Below, in pieces: positions 35,921 through 43,335 of a stretch of 64,000 nucleotides of DNA. Numbering within the stretch: the stretch's first letter is position 1; each line of letters begins with the position of its first letter. The notes under the pieces are model-generated. The model was not told the origin of the DNA. It saw nothing but the letters and a program-made list of their open reading frames with translations, and made no database searches. The DNA comes from an uncultured Rhodospirillaceae bacterium (lineage in GTDB: Bacteria > Pseudomonadota > Alphaproteobacteria > Azospirillales > Azospirillaceae). Location: positions 124,001-188,000 of the forward strand of contig CALBDS010000053.1 in NCBI GenBank assembly GCA_937927415.1, in the 5' to 3' direction. The translations under genes and the position numbers were made by a program.

Positions 35921-36673
35921 TCAGATCACCCGCGCGTCATTCTTCAGCTTGTCCACCAGGGCGGCCACGTCGGCCACCTTCACACCGGCCTTGCGCTTGG
36001 GCGGCTCGGCCACCGTCAGCGTCTTCAGCCGCGGCGCCACATCGACGCCCAGCGCGTCGGGGGTGACGGTTTCCAGCGGCTTCTTCTTGGCCTTCATGAT
36101 GTTGGGAAGGCTGGCGTAGCGCGGCTCGTTCAGGCGCAGGTCGGCGGTGACCACCGCCGGCAGCGTCAGGTTCACCGTTTCCAGACCGCCGTCGATTTCA
36201 CGGATGACGGTGACCGCGCCACCCTCCACCGTGACCTTCGACGCAAAGGTGCCCTGGGGCCAGCCCAGCAGGGCCGCCAGCATCTGGCCGGTCTGGTTGC
36301 AATCGTCGTCGATGGCCTGCTTGCCCAGCACCACCAGCGTGGGGCCGTCCCGGTCCACCAGCGCCTTCAGCACCTTGGCGACCGCCAGCGGCTGGGTTTC
36401 CGCGTCGGTCTGCACCAGCACGGCGCGGTCGGCGCCCATGGCAAGGGCCGTGCGCAGCGTTTCCTGCGCCTGGGCCGGGCCGACGGACACGGCGATCACC
36501 TCGGTGGCCGTGCCGGCTTCCTTCAGACGAACCGCCTCTTCGACGGCGATCTCGTCGAACGGGTTCATCGACATCTTCACGTTCGCGGTCTCAACGCCCG
36601 AACCGTCCGCCTTCACGCGGACCTTGACGTTGTAATCGACCACGCGCTTCACGGGAACGAGGATCTTCATCAT
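35921..36673 (-). CDS. etfB: Electron transfer flavoprotein subunit beta
   Basis: 250 residues; the gene opens with two ATG codons (36673 and 36670). It contains the ETF beta signature MKILVPVKRVVDYNVKVR and the AMP-binding loops seen in beta subunits, including VVLGKQAIDDDCNQTGQML. It forms a heterodimer with the alpha subunit encoded 2 bp downstream. It starts the leftward operon etfB-etfA-hbd. Confidence 0.96.
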   Translation of the reverse strand: MMKILVPVKRVVDYNVKVRVKADGSGVETANVKMSMNPFDEIAVEEAVRLKEAGTATEVIAVSVGPAQAQETLRTALAMGADRAVLVQTDAETQPLAVAKVLKALVDRDGPTLVVLGKQAIDDDCNQTGQMLAALLGWPQGTFASKVTVEGGAVTVIREIDGGLETVNLTLPAVVTADLRLNEPRYASLPNIMKAKKKPLETVTPDALGVDVAPRLKTLTVAEPPKRKAGVKVADVAALVDKLKNDARVI

Positions 36674-36829
36674 CCGTCTCTTGCAGTGGCGTCGAGCGGC
36701 CCCTTATGGGGCGCAAAACGGTGGCTTTGCAGCGAGGGGACGATAGGTTGCCATGCGGTATGTGTCAACGCCGCCCAAGCCGATTCCATACGGTTCCGTA
36801 TAAAAAAATCGCTTGCCCCGGCGCCCGGT

Positions 36830-37399
36830 TCAGCGGGTGCCGCCGGGAACCCACAAAACATCGCCCGCCCCATTGCCGTTCAACCGCCGGCCCAGCACGA
36901 AAAGATGGTCGGACAGGCGGTTGGCATAGCGGATGGCGGCGGGGGTGACCGGCTCATGCCCAGCCAGATGGGTCATCAGCCGTTCGGCACGCCGCACCAC
37001 GGTACGGGCCAGATGCAGATGGGCCGACGCCGGGCTGCCGCCGGGCAGGATAAAGGATTTCAAAGGGGCGAGATCGGTGTTCATGGCATCGATCTCGCGT
37101 TCCAGCCGCTCCACCTGCCCATCGGTGATGCGCAGGGGGGGATAGGGCGGGTCGATCTGTTCGGGCGTGCACAGATCGGCGCCCAGATCGAACAGGTCGT
37201 TCTGGATGCGGGAAAGCATCGCGTCCGACTCGGAATCGCCGGCCGTATACAGCCGCGCCAGCCCGACGCAGGCGTTGGCCTCGTCCACCGTGCCATAGGC
37301 TTCGACCCGCAAATGGTGTTTCGGCACCCGCGCCCCGTTGCCGAGTGAGGTTTCCCCACGGTCGCCGCCGCGGGTGTAGATGCGGGTGAGAGTCACCAT
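36830..37399 (-). CDS. Cob(I)alamin adenosyltransferase, PduO type
   Basis: 189 residues. It transfers adenosyl from ATP to cob(I)alamin. The N-terminal nucleotide-binding stretch IYTRGGDRGETSLGNG is the PduO signature, followed by GTVDEANACVGLAR and FILPGGSPASAHLHLARTVV. The His/Arg-rich trimer-interface helices are present. It follows a small twin-helix membrane protein gene by 4 bp. Adenosylcobalamin would serve methylmalonyl-CoA mutase or ribonucleotide reductase encoded elsewhere. Confidence 0.94.
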   Translation of the reverse strand: MVTLTRIYTRGGDRGETSLGNGARVPKHHLRVEAYGTVDEANACVGLARLYTAGDSESDAMLSRIQNDLFDLGADLCTPEQIDPPYPPLRITDGQVERLEREIDAMNTDLAPLKSFILPGGSPASAHLHLARTVVRRAERLMTHLAGHEPVTPAAIRYANRLSDHLFVLGRRLNGNGAGDVLWVPGGTR

Positions 37400-37403
37400 T
37401 CCG

Positions 37404-37598
37404 TCACGCCTGCGTCATCAAAATCAAAAGAAAGAGCACCAGGGCCACGCCCTGCAGACCCACCCGCAGACGCATCAGCCGGTTGGCCCACCGCCGGTCC
37501 GTCTCCCCGCCGCGGGTCATGACGAACACGCCGGCCAGAAGGGTGCCCAGCACCGCCAGCAGCGTCACCCCCAGCAGGACGAGGAGAAATCCGCTCAT
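37404..37598 (-). CDS. Twin-transmembrane-helix small protein (HIG1-like)
   Basis: 64 residues with two membrane helices (~3-25 and ~44-62) joined by a positively charged loop (GGETDRRWANRLMRLRV). This is the alphaproteobacterial twin-helix small protein conserved before the PduO-type adenosyltransferase. HIG1-type relatives associate with respiratory complexes; no direct evidence of function here. It ends 4 bp before the adenosyltransferase gene. Confidence 0.85.
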   Translation of the reverse strand: MSGFLLVLLGVTLLAVLGTLLAGVFVMTRGGETDRRWANRLMRLRVGLQGVALVLFLLILMTQA

Positions 37599-37686
37599 GG
37601 GATGACTATAGCGCGCCGGCGGCGCCGGGGACAGGGGGTAGGCTGTCCGGGCCGCCGCCGTGACGGATCGGGATCACCCGGATCCG

Positions 37687-38490
37687 TCAGATTCCCCAAA
37701 CCGTACGGACGGTGGCGAAGGCCTGGTCCATCTGGGCCTTGGTCCATGCCGTATCGGCGATCAGGATGTCGCCGACCCGGTCCCCCACGCCGAGGTCGTA
37801 GCCGTTCGCGCCGGCATCCCCCACGCCCAAACGGCGATAGGGGGCTGCGGTCGAGGGGGTGCTGTAGCTGGCGGCAAAGGTCGATTGCTGTCCGTTGCAA
37901 TAAAAAAATCCGGTTCCCGCGGCCTCGTTGATCGACAGGCCGAGGAATACCCAGGCATTGGACGGCACGAAATTATTGTCGGTGGAGACGTTCAGGGAGA
38001 AGGTGCCGCTCCCATTGCCGATGAAGCAGTAAAGTTTGTTCTGCGGATTTTTGTAAAGAAGAATCCCCGATGTGGCTGGCATGGTTATTTCGTTCATGGT
38101 GCACAGGATGCGCTTGGATGTGTCGGATCCATTGAGGTACAGGGTCATTGCGATTGTGAAGGCGGCGTTATCCTTGTGCCATCCGGTGTCCAGCCGGTCC
38201 GATTCCGACAGCGGCGCGTGAAAGATCGATGACGAGGCCGCGGTTCCCACAAAACAGTCGGCCGACGATTGCCCGTCGATCCGGCCGGCGAAGGTCATGT
38301 TCATCAGGTTCCATGACGCGGCATACGGGGCGACGGCCCCCGGCACCGCGTTGCCGACGGTGCCCGAGCCGTTCCAGCTTTCCCAATACCGGGGGGCCAT
38401 CCAGTATTTCAGGCCGGTCGGCATGGCGCCGAGCGGCGGCCCCCGCCGCCCGCGGCTGCCAAAGCCGGAGAAGGTGTTCAAAATCAGCAT
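37687..38490 (-). CDS. LamG/concanavalin-like phage-tail-type protein
   Basis: 267 residues. The C-terminal two thirds (~105-260) are a beta-rich domain with the look of LamG/concanavalin-like jelly rolls common on phage tail spikes (NAAFTIAMTLYLNG, SNAWVFLGLSINEAAGTGFF, GDRVGDILIADTAWTKAQMD). The N-terminus (MLILNTFSGFGSRGRRGPP) is short and unusual. It is the distal gene of a four-gene leftward island. Parts of this gene are AT-richer than the neighbours, suggesting horizontal origin. Confidence 0.75.
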   Translation of the reverse strand: MLILNTFSGFGSRGRRGPPLGAMPTGLKYWMAPRYWESWNGSGTVGNAVPGAVAPYAASWNLMNMTFAGRIDGQSSADCFVGTAASSSIFHAPLSESDRLDTGWHKDNAAFTIAMTLYLNGSDTSKRILCTMNEITMPATSGILLYKNPQNKLYCFIGNGSGTFSLNVSTDNNFVPSNAWVFLGLSINEAAGTGFFYCNGQQSTFAASYSTPSTAAPYRRLGVGDAGANGYDLGVGDRVGDILIADTAWTKAQMDQAFATVRTVWGI

Positions 38491-38500
38491 GGCGGGCCTC

Positions 38501-39403
38501 TCAGGCGTCGGTGGCGGCGTTGACGGTCACAAACAGGCGCAGCCCCAGCAATTGGGCGTCCTGGGCCAGCGTGTCGGCGGCAGCGGCGGCATCACGGAAG
38601 ACCTCGAACACCGTCAGCCCGTTTTCGCTCACCGTGCCACCCACGGTCAGGGCGGCGCTGACCGGCGTGACGTGAACAGCACCCGCGGCGGTCAGCGTGT
38701 CGGTCACCGTCACCGCGGTCCCGAAACCAGCGTCCGCTGTGCCGCCATCGGGAATGGAAACGGCGTGCAGGCCAAAGACCACGCCGCCGCTGCCCCCCGT
38801 CGCTGTCCACAGCGCCTGACAGGCAACCGGCCCGCGATCCCAGCTTTTGGGCAGGGCCAGGGTGAACTGGGCGTGTTCCTGGCTGGTGGAGTCGAAATCC
38901 AGGGTCGAGAACAGGATCCGGGCGCTGCCGGTTTCCACGCTGGTGGCGGCGGCGCCGGCGGTCGGGCGTGCGGCCATGGCCGCGGCGGGAATCCATAATG
39001 TGTGGAGTCCCTGTTTCATCGTCTGCGCCAGGGCTTCGACCAGCCCGGCGGAATCGGCCAGGGCGTGGGTGTGGGCCGCCGCCGCCGCCCCCAGAGCCGC
39101 CGGGGAGGGGAGGGGGTGGGCATGATCGCTGCGGGCCGCCGCCGTGCCGGTCCCGGCGGCGGGCGTGGCGGCAAGGGGGGCGGCCGGCAGGGACGACAGC
39201 GCCGGACCGGCGGTGATGCCGGCGGCCGCCGCCTTTGCCGCGAAAGCGCCGGTGCCGACGTTGCTGAGATCGGCGCAGGCAAGGCCGTCGCGGATGCGCG
39301 CCACCGTGGTCTGCTGGGTGGCAGCCCCCTGGACCACCGGCACCAGGGCGTCGGCGGTCAGCGTGTTGGCGGCGGGCAATTGGCTGATTTTCAGATTCGC
39401 CAT
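38501..39403 (-). CDS. Phage tail-fibre-like protein
   Basis: 300 residues from the second of two adjacent ATGs (39403), preceded by AAGGA. The N-terminus MANLKISQLPAANTLTADAL followed by VPVVQG is typical of tail-fibre or tail-spike proteins that attach to the virion. The middle has collagen-like/His repeats with SDHAHPLPSPAALGAAAAAH, a common fibre motif. The C-terminal half is beta-rich. It lies 10 bp upstream of the LamG-like gene. No tail tube, baseplate or capsid gene is near. Confidence 0.75.
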   Translation of the reverse strand: MANLKISQLPAANTLTADALVPVVQGAATQQTTVARIRDGLACADLSNVGTGAFAAKAAAAGITAGPALSSLPAAPLAATPAAGTGTAAARSDHAHPLPSPAALGAAAAAHTHALADSAGLVEALAQTMKQGLHTLWIPAAAMAARPTAGAAATSVETGSARILFSTLDFDSTSQEHAQFTLALPKSWDRGPVACQALWTATGGSGGVVFGLHAVSIPDGGTADAGFGTAVTVTDTLTAAGAVHVTPVSAALTVGGTVSENGLTVFEVFRDAAAAADTLAQDAQLLGLRLFVTVNAATDA

Positions 39404-39438
39404 CATGCGATCCTTAAGGGTTCGGTTGCAGGGAGCGG

Positions 39439-39648
39439 TTACAGGGCCAGGAGCGCATCGTTCTCGCAGGCCAGCGGACCGCCGCTTTCCAGACACAGAA
39501 GGGCGGCGGGCATGCGGCCGGTGCCCGCCCCCTCCGGCAGCAGGCGGCCACCCTGTTCCACCATCAGCGCGACGCCGTTTTCCGTCAGCAGACCATCCCG
39601 CAGCACCGGTCGGGTGGCGGCCAGACCGCGGCCAAGCCTTATCAGCAT
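39439..39648 (-). CDS. Small protein of the tail-fibre island
   Basis: 69 residues, beta-rich without a signal or membrane segment (LTENGVALMVEQGGRLLPEG). It sits between two island genes with gaps of 4 bp and about 35 bp, which supports translation. No family recognised; perhaps a small fibre accessory or chaperone. Confidence 0.6.
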   Translation of the reverse strand: MLIRLGRGLAATRPVLRDGLLTENGVALMVEQGGRLLPEGAGTGRMPAALLCLESGGPLACENDALLAL

Positions 39649-39652
39649 GGCG

Positions 39653-39991
39653 CTATTCCAATTCGGAGATGTGCAGCGTGCCGTCCCCTTCGTCGGCGGA
39701 CAGCACGGACAGATGGGTGTGGCGCAGGTCCCGCCCGCCGCTGACCGACAGGTAAAGGTAAAGGCCGGACGGCAGGTAATGGTCGTCGGCCGACGCCGCC
39801 ACCGTGGCGCCCCCCGTGCGCAGGCGGGCGGCGGCCGTGGCGTACACCGCGATCACCCGCGTTCCGGCGTCGAACGGTCGGGCGGTGCGGGCGGCGGTGC
39901 CGGTGATGGGCAGAGTGTGGGCGCCGCCGTCTTTCAGATGCAGAGCCGGGATGGCCTGATCGTTATCGTCGCATGGCAGCAATGTGGGCAT
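39653..39991 (-). CDS. Small beta-rich protein of the tail-fibre island
   Basis: 112 residues. Beta-rich, without signal or membrane segment; the middle part FDAGTRVIAVYATAAARL and the C-terminal YLPSGLYLYLSVSGG are compatible with a small structural phage protein. It is the first gene of the island, beginning just after a leader terminator. The ribosome binding site is not obvious. No family recognised. Confidence 0.6.
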   Translation of the reverse strand: MPTLLPCDDNDQAIPALHLKDGGAHTLPITGTAARTARPFDAGTRVIAVYATAAARLRTGGATVAASADDHYLPSGLYLYLSVSGGRDLRHTHLSVLSADEGDGTLHISELE

Positions 39992-40020
39992 GAGAGGTTG
40001 TTTCCCGAAAAAGAGGGACC

Positions 40021-40056
40021 AAAGAAAAAGCCCGCAGGTCCGGGTGGACCGCGGGC
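40021..40056 (-). terminator. Leader terminator before the tail-fibre island
   Basis: GCCCGC (40030-40035) pairs with GCGGGC (40051-40056), extended by GGTCC/GGACC after one bulged base, 4-nt loop; on the minus strand it is followed by TTTTTCTTT. No minus-strand gene ends upstream, so it sits between promoter 40081-40109 and the gene starting at 39991 and is either an attenuator or the end of a short RNA. Confidence 0.75.
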
Positions 40057-40080
40057 GTGGCTGGGGTGTTGATGGAAAGG

Positions 40081-40109
40081 ATATTATTCCTATTGTTGTG
40101 CGGTGTCAA
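40081..40109 (-). promoter_or_regulatory. Strong sigma-70-like promoter, minus strand
   Basis: On the minus strand: -35 TTGACA (perfect consensus, 40104-40109), 17-bp spacer and -10 TAATAT (40081-40086, four of six consensus bases including the key A2 and T6). Start expected near 40074. It directs transcription into the leader terminator at 40021-40056, then the tail-fibre island. It also lies about 50 bp upstream of the divergent beta-glucosidase gene. Confidence 0.65.
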
Positions 40110-40162
40110 GTTCCATCCTATGGTGGCCGTCCACCGACCTCGTTCCGCCATGGGAGACCGTC

Positions 40163-41563
40163 ATGATCAACCGGCGCACGCTGCTGCAGGCAGCCCTGGC
40201 CGTTTCCGCCCCCTGGCCGGCTCTGGGCGCCGCGCCGCTGGCTTTTCCCAAGGGGTTCGTCTGGGGGGTGTCCACCTCCGCCTATCAAGTGGAGGGGGCG
40301 GTGGCGGTGGATGGACGTGGGCCGTCGGTCTGGGACACTTTCAGCCACACGCCGGGGCGCATCGTCACGGGGGAAAACGGTGACGTGGCCTGCGACCATT
40401 ACCACCGCTACCTTGAGGATGTGGGGCTGATGGCGGGGATGGGACTGAACGCCTACCGCTTTTCCATCGCCTGGCCGCGCATCCTGCCCGACGGCACCGG
40501 GGCGGTGAACGCCCGTGGGCTGGATTTCTATGACCGGCTGGTGGATGCGCTGCTGGCGCGGGGAATCGAGCCGTGGGCCTGCCTTTACCATTGGGACCTG
40601 CCGCAGGCGCTGCAGGACCGCGGCGGCTGGACCAACCGCGACATCGCCGGATGGTTCACCGACTATGCCCAGATCGTCGCCGGGCGGCTGGGCGACCGGG
40701 TGAAGCACTGGGCCATGCTGAACGAGCCGTCGGTGGTGGCGATCTTCGGCCACGGCACCGGCGATCACGCGCCGGGGCTGAAGGGCACGGCCAACTACTT
40801 CGCCGCCATCCACAACCAGAACCGCGCCCAGGGGCAGGCGCTGGCCGCCCTGCGCCAGACGGGCCGGGGCTGGTCGCTGGGAACCGTCCTGACCGTGCAG
40901 CCGATCAAGGCGGCCGGCGGGCTGGAGGCAAACCGGCCGGCGGCGGTGCTGTGGGATGCGGTGTGGAACCGGTCCTGCACCGACCCGCTGTTCCTCGGCC
41001 GCTATCCCGAACCGCTGGAGGCGGATTTCGCCCCGCTGGTCAAGGCCGGCGATCTGGAGACGATCCGCCAGCCGGTGGATTTCCTCGGCCTCAACTATTA
41101 CAGCCGCCTGTACCAGCGCCTGACCACCGATGGCCTGTTCGGCACCGGATTCGACGGCCCGCCGGCCGGCACGCCGCGCACCGGCATGGGATGGCCGGTG
41201 GAACCGGACGGGCTGCTGGAACAATTGCTGGAATTCCGCGACCGCTACGGCAATCCCCCCGTCTATGTCACCGAGAACGGCGCCGACTATTACGACTGGG
41301 TGGGGCCGGAGGGAAAGGTGGAGGACGGCGAGCGCATCGCCTTCCTGCGCGGCCATCTGGCCGCCGCCCATCGGGCCATCGCCCAGGGCGCCAATCTGAA
41401 GGGCTTCTTCGCCTGGACCCTGATGGACAATTTCGAATGGGCCGAGGGCTACGCCCGCCATTTCGGGCTGGTGGCGGTGGACCGTCAGACCCTGGCCCGC
41501 TGGCCCAAGGCCAGCTATTACTGGTATGGTGAAACCGTGCGGCGCAACGCCGTGATCCCCTGA
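40163..41563 (+). CDS. GH1 beta-glucosidase, probably exported by the Tat pathway
   Basis: 466 residues from the ATG at 40163. The N-terminus carries twin arginines (NRRTLLQ) before a hydrophobic stretch and an Ala-rich cleavage region near residue 23. The GH1 barrel begins at FPKGFVWGVSTSAYQVEGA. The acid/base is Glu188 in MLNEPS and the nucleophile is Glu371 in VTENGAD. It hydrolyses beta-glucosides with retention. GH1 enzymes are mostly cytosolic, so a Tat-type signal is unusual. Its stop overlaps the next gene start (TGATG). Confidence 0.9.
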   Translation: MINRRTLLQAALAVSAPWPALGAAPLAFPKGFVWGVSTSAYQVEGAVAVDGRGPSVWDTFSHTPGRIVTGENGDVACDHYHRYLEDVGLMAGMGLNAYRFSIAWPRILPDGTGAVNARGLDFYDRLVDALLARGIEPWACLYHWDLPQALQDRGGWTNRDIAGWFTDYAQIVAGRLGDRVKHWAMLNEPSVVAIFGHGTGDHAPGLKGTANYFAAIHNQNRAQGQALAALRQTGRGWSLGTVLTVQPIKAAGGLEANRPAAVLWDAVWNRSCTDPLFLGRYPEPLEADFAPLVKAGDLETIRQPVDFLGLNYYSRLYQRLTTDGLFGTGFDGPPAGTPRTGMGWPVEPDGLLEQLLEFRDRYGNPPVYVTENGADYYDWVGPEGKVEDGERIAFLRGHLAAAHRAIAQGANLKGFFAWTLMDNFEWAEGYARHFGLVAVDRQTLARWPKASYYWYGETVRRNAVIP

Positions 41564-42015
41564 TGCCGGCCGTTTCCAACCCCCAGCAGCCCCGCTACGC
41601 CATTCAAAAGGCCCGCGGCAAAGGATGGTCAACGCTGGAGGTCGGCGATACGCTGCCCCAGGCGGAGGCGCGGTTCCGGCTGATGGTGTCGGTCAACCCG
41701 CGGGCCTATTTCCGCCTGATCCAGTTGGATTACAATCAGGATTCCGATTACGCCGGCACGGAGTTCAACTGGAAGCTTCTTCAGCTTCACGACCCGCGCC
41801 AGGGGGCGGGCGGGGCGGGAACACCCCCGGTCAAGCGAACGAACAACCCCGCCGCACCGTCGCGGGCACAGCACCCACCGACAGGCCGCCGCGGCCGTCG
41901 GCGGCCGGAGCGTGTCCGGCTGCCCTGGCGCGTTTACGCCGTGGTCATTGTTTTGGGGCTGGCGGCGGGGGCAGCGGCCTATCTTCTGCTGTCCACGCCG
42001 GTCCCATCCCCCTGA
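41563..42015 (+). CDS. Hypothetical protein with C-terminal membrane helix
   Basis: 150 residues. A soluble N-terminal part (~1-70; YAIQKARGKGWSTLEVGDTL, FRLMVSVNPRAYFRLIQLDYN) precedes a basic Pro-rich linker and one C-terminal membrane helix (~125-145). It begins within the beta-glucosidase stop codon and is probably co-translated. No family recognised; the tail-anchored topology suggests a role at the inner membrane. Confidence 0.7.
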   Translation: MPAVSNPQQPRYAIQKARGKGWSTLEVGDTLPQAEARFRLMVSVNPRAYFRLIQLDYNQDSDYAGTEFNWKLLQLHDPRQGAGGAGTPPVKRTNNPAAPSRAQHPPTGRRGRRRPERVRLPWRVYAVVIVLGLAAGAAAYLLLSTPVPSP

Positions 42016-42049
42016 CGGCAATCGGCCCTGACGCCGATCACCCGGCCCG

Positions 42050-42388
42050 TTATTCCGCCACGCCGCCGATGACGGTGCGGGAGCGAACGGGCTGGTCGTT
42101 GCGGTAATCCTGCAAACGGGTGGCGCGCAGGCCGCGTACCCCGTGGCTGTCGATCAGACGCTGCCACGACAGGAATTCCTCCACCGACAGGGTGTAGCGG
42201 CGGCAGGCTTCCTCAAGACTGATGAGGCCCGACCGGACACCCGCCACCACCTCGGCCTTCCTGCGCATCACCCACCGCTTGGTGTCGGGTGGCGGCAGGT
42301 CCAGCTCCGTCATGGGGCGACCGCCCGGCCCTATGCCCGATGCTCCAACGGAGCCATCGTCGCTGTGTTCAAAATCGCGAGATGACAT
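42050..42388 (-). CDS. sciP: CtrA inhibitor SciP
   Basis: 112 residues from the ATG at 42388, which follows GGAG 9 nt upstream; an ATG at 42403 and one at 42313 are alternatives. The conserved DUF1153/SciP helical domain (~35-100) includes PPPDTKRWVMRRKAEVV and LSLEEACRRYTLSVEEFLSW. In Caulobacter SciP blocks CtrA-dependent transcription in the swarmer cell, including flagellar and motility genes. Its placement next to the flgD-fliK operon fits. A near-match to the paired CtrA half-site lies upstream at 42453-42467. Confidence 0.92.
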   Translation of the reverse strand: MSSRDFEHSDDGSVGASGIGPGGRPMTELDLPPPDTKRWVMRRKAEVVAGVRSGLISLEEACRRYTLSVEEFLSWQRLIDSHGVRGLRATRLQDYRNDQPVRSRTVIGGVAE

Positions 42389-42452
42389 GCGGGGACGCTC
42401 CATCCGCCACTGCTGTTCCAGACATTGCGGACAGAAGGCTATCGGAAGCTGT

Positions 42453-42467
42453 TTAAAAAATACCTAA
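42453..42467 (-). promoter_or_regulatory. CtrA-like half-site pair upstream of sciP
   Basis: TTAA-N7-CTAA, one mismatch from the CtrA consensus TTAA-N7-TTAA, lies about 65 bp upstream of the sciP start in an AT-rich segment. The AT content raises the chance of coincidence. Confidence 0.35.
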
Positions 42468-42557
42468 TCGATAGGGTTAATATTTCACTATTGAACCAAT
42501 GGGCTTTCCCGTCCGGCAGGGCCGCGGGCACCCGCCGGACGCCGGGAAAAGCACCGG

Positions 42558-43295
42558 TCAATGGACCGACTTGAGGTCGGAAACCGGAATGGCCAGACCG
42601 TTGGCGACCACCTGCATTTCACCGTCCTTGCTGTACTGCACCCCCGACACGGTGCCGTAGGTGTAGGTGGTGCGCTTGATGTACTCGTCCGTGGTCTTGC
42701 CGGTGGGAACGACGCTGATGGAATAGGTGCCGGCCGGCATCTGGTTGCCGGCATCGTCCTTGCCGTCCCAGGTGACCACATGGTCGGTACCGGCGGAGGT
42801 TTCGCCGGTCAGGGTGCGCACGGTCTTGTTGTCGGCATCCAGAATCTTGACTTCGACCTTTTTGGCCGACGTTTCAAGATTATAGGACAGGCTGGGGGTC
42901 TGGCCGTCGGGGCTGTAGTTGAACTCGTCGCCCTTGTAGATGACGGTCCGGCCCAGATAGGCCAGATTGGTCGATGCCGTGCTCTGCTGTTGCAGGGACA
43001 GCAGCTTGTCCAGCCGGCTGTTGGTGGCGATGTTCTGTTCCACCATGGAGTATTGAACCAGCTGGGACGTCATTTCGTTGGCGTCCATCGGCTTGGTGGG
43101 ATCCTGGTTCTGAAGCTGGGTGGTCAGCATCTTCAGAAAGCTGGTGTAGTTCTGGTTGAGGTTGGCCTGCGCCGTGGCCGTGCTGCTGGACGAGGAGGAT
43201 TTGTCGGCGGAACCGGATGACGAGGACTTGTCCGTCGAATCCGACGAGGTCTTCGTGGGGTAGGAATTGGCGTAGTTGTTGGAAACGGTGGTCAT
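42558..43295 (-). CDS. flgD: Flagellar hook assembly (cap) protein
   Basis: 245 residues. The Ser-rich N-terminus (~1-45) is typical of exported FlgD. The conserved scaffold region FLKMLTTQLQNQDPTKPMDA (residues ~53-72) with the following SQLVQYSMVEQ is the FlgD signature. The C-terminal FlgD Tudor/FnIII-like part includes VTWDGKDDAGNQMPAGTYS. It caps the growing hook. It follows fliK by 40 bp and is probably transcribed with it from the sigma-54 promoter at 45225-45241. Confidence 0.95.
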   Translation of the reverse strand: MTTVSNNYANSYPTKTSSDSTDKSSSSGSADKSSSSSSTATAQANLNQNYTSFLKMLTTQLQNQDPTKPMDANEMTSQLVQYSMVEQNIATNSRLDKLLSLQQQSTASTNLAYLGRTVIYKGDEFNYSPDGQTPSLSYNLETSAKKVEVKILDADNKTVRTLTGETSAGTDHVVTWDGKDDAGNQMPAGTYSISVVPTGKTTDEYIKRTTYTYGTVSGVQYSKDGEMQVVANGLAIPVSDLKSVH

Positions 43296-43335
43296 GGCTC
43301 GGTTCCTCGGGCTTCAGGCGGGGTGGGGCGGCGCA

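Noticed and set aside
37660..37687. GACGGATC/GATCCGTC hairpin after the LamG-like gene as a terminator
   Set aside because: No U-tract on the minus strand; it may only be a coincidental inverted repeat.
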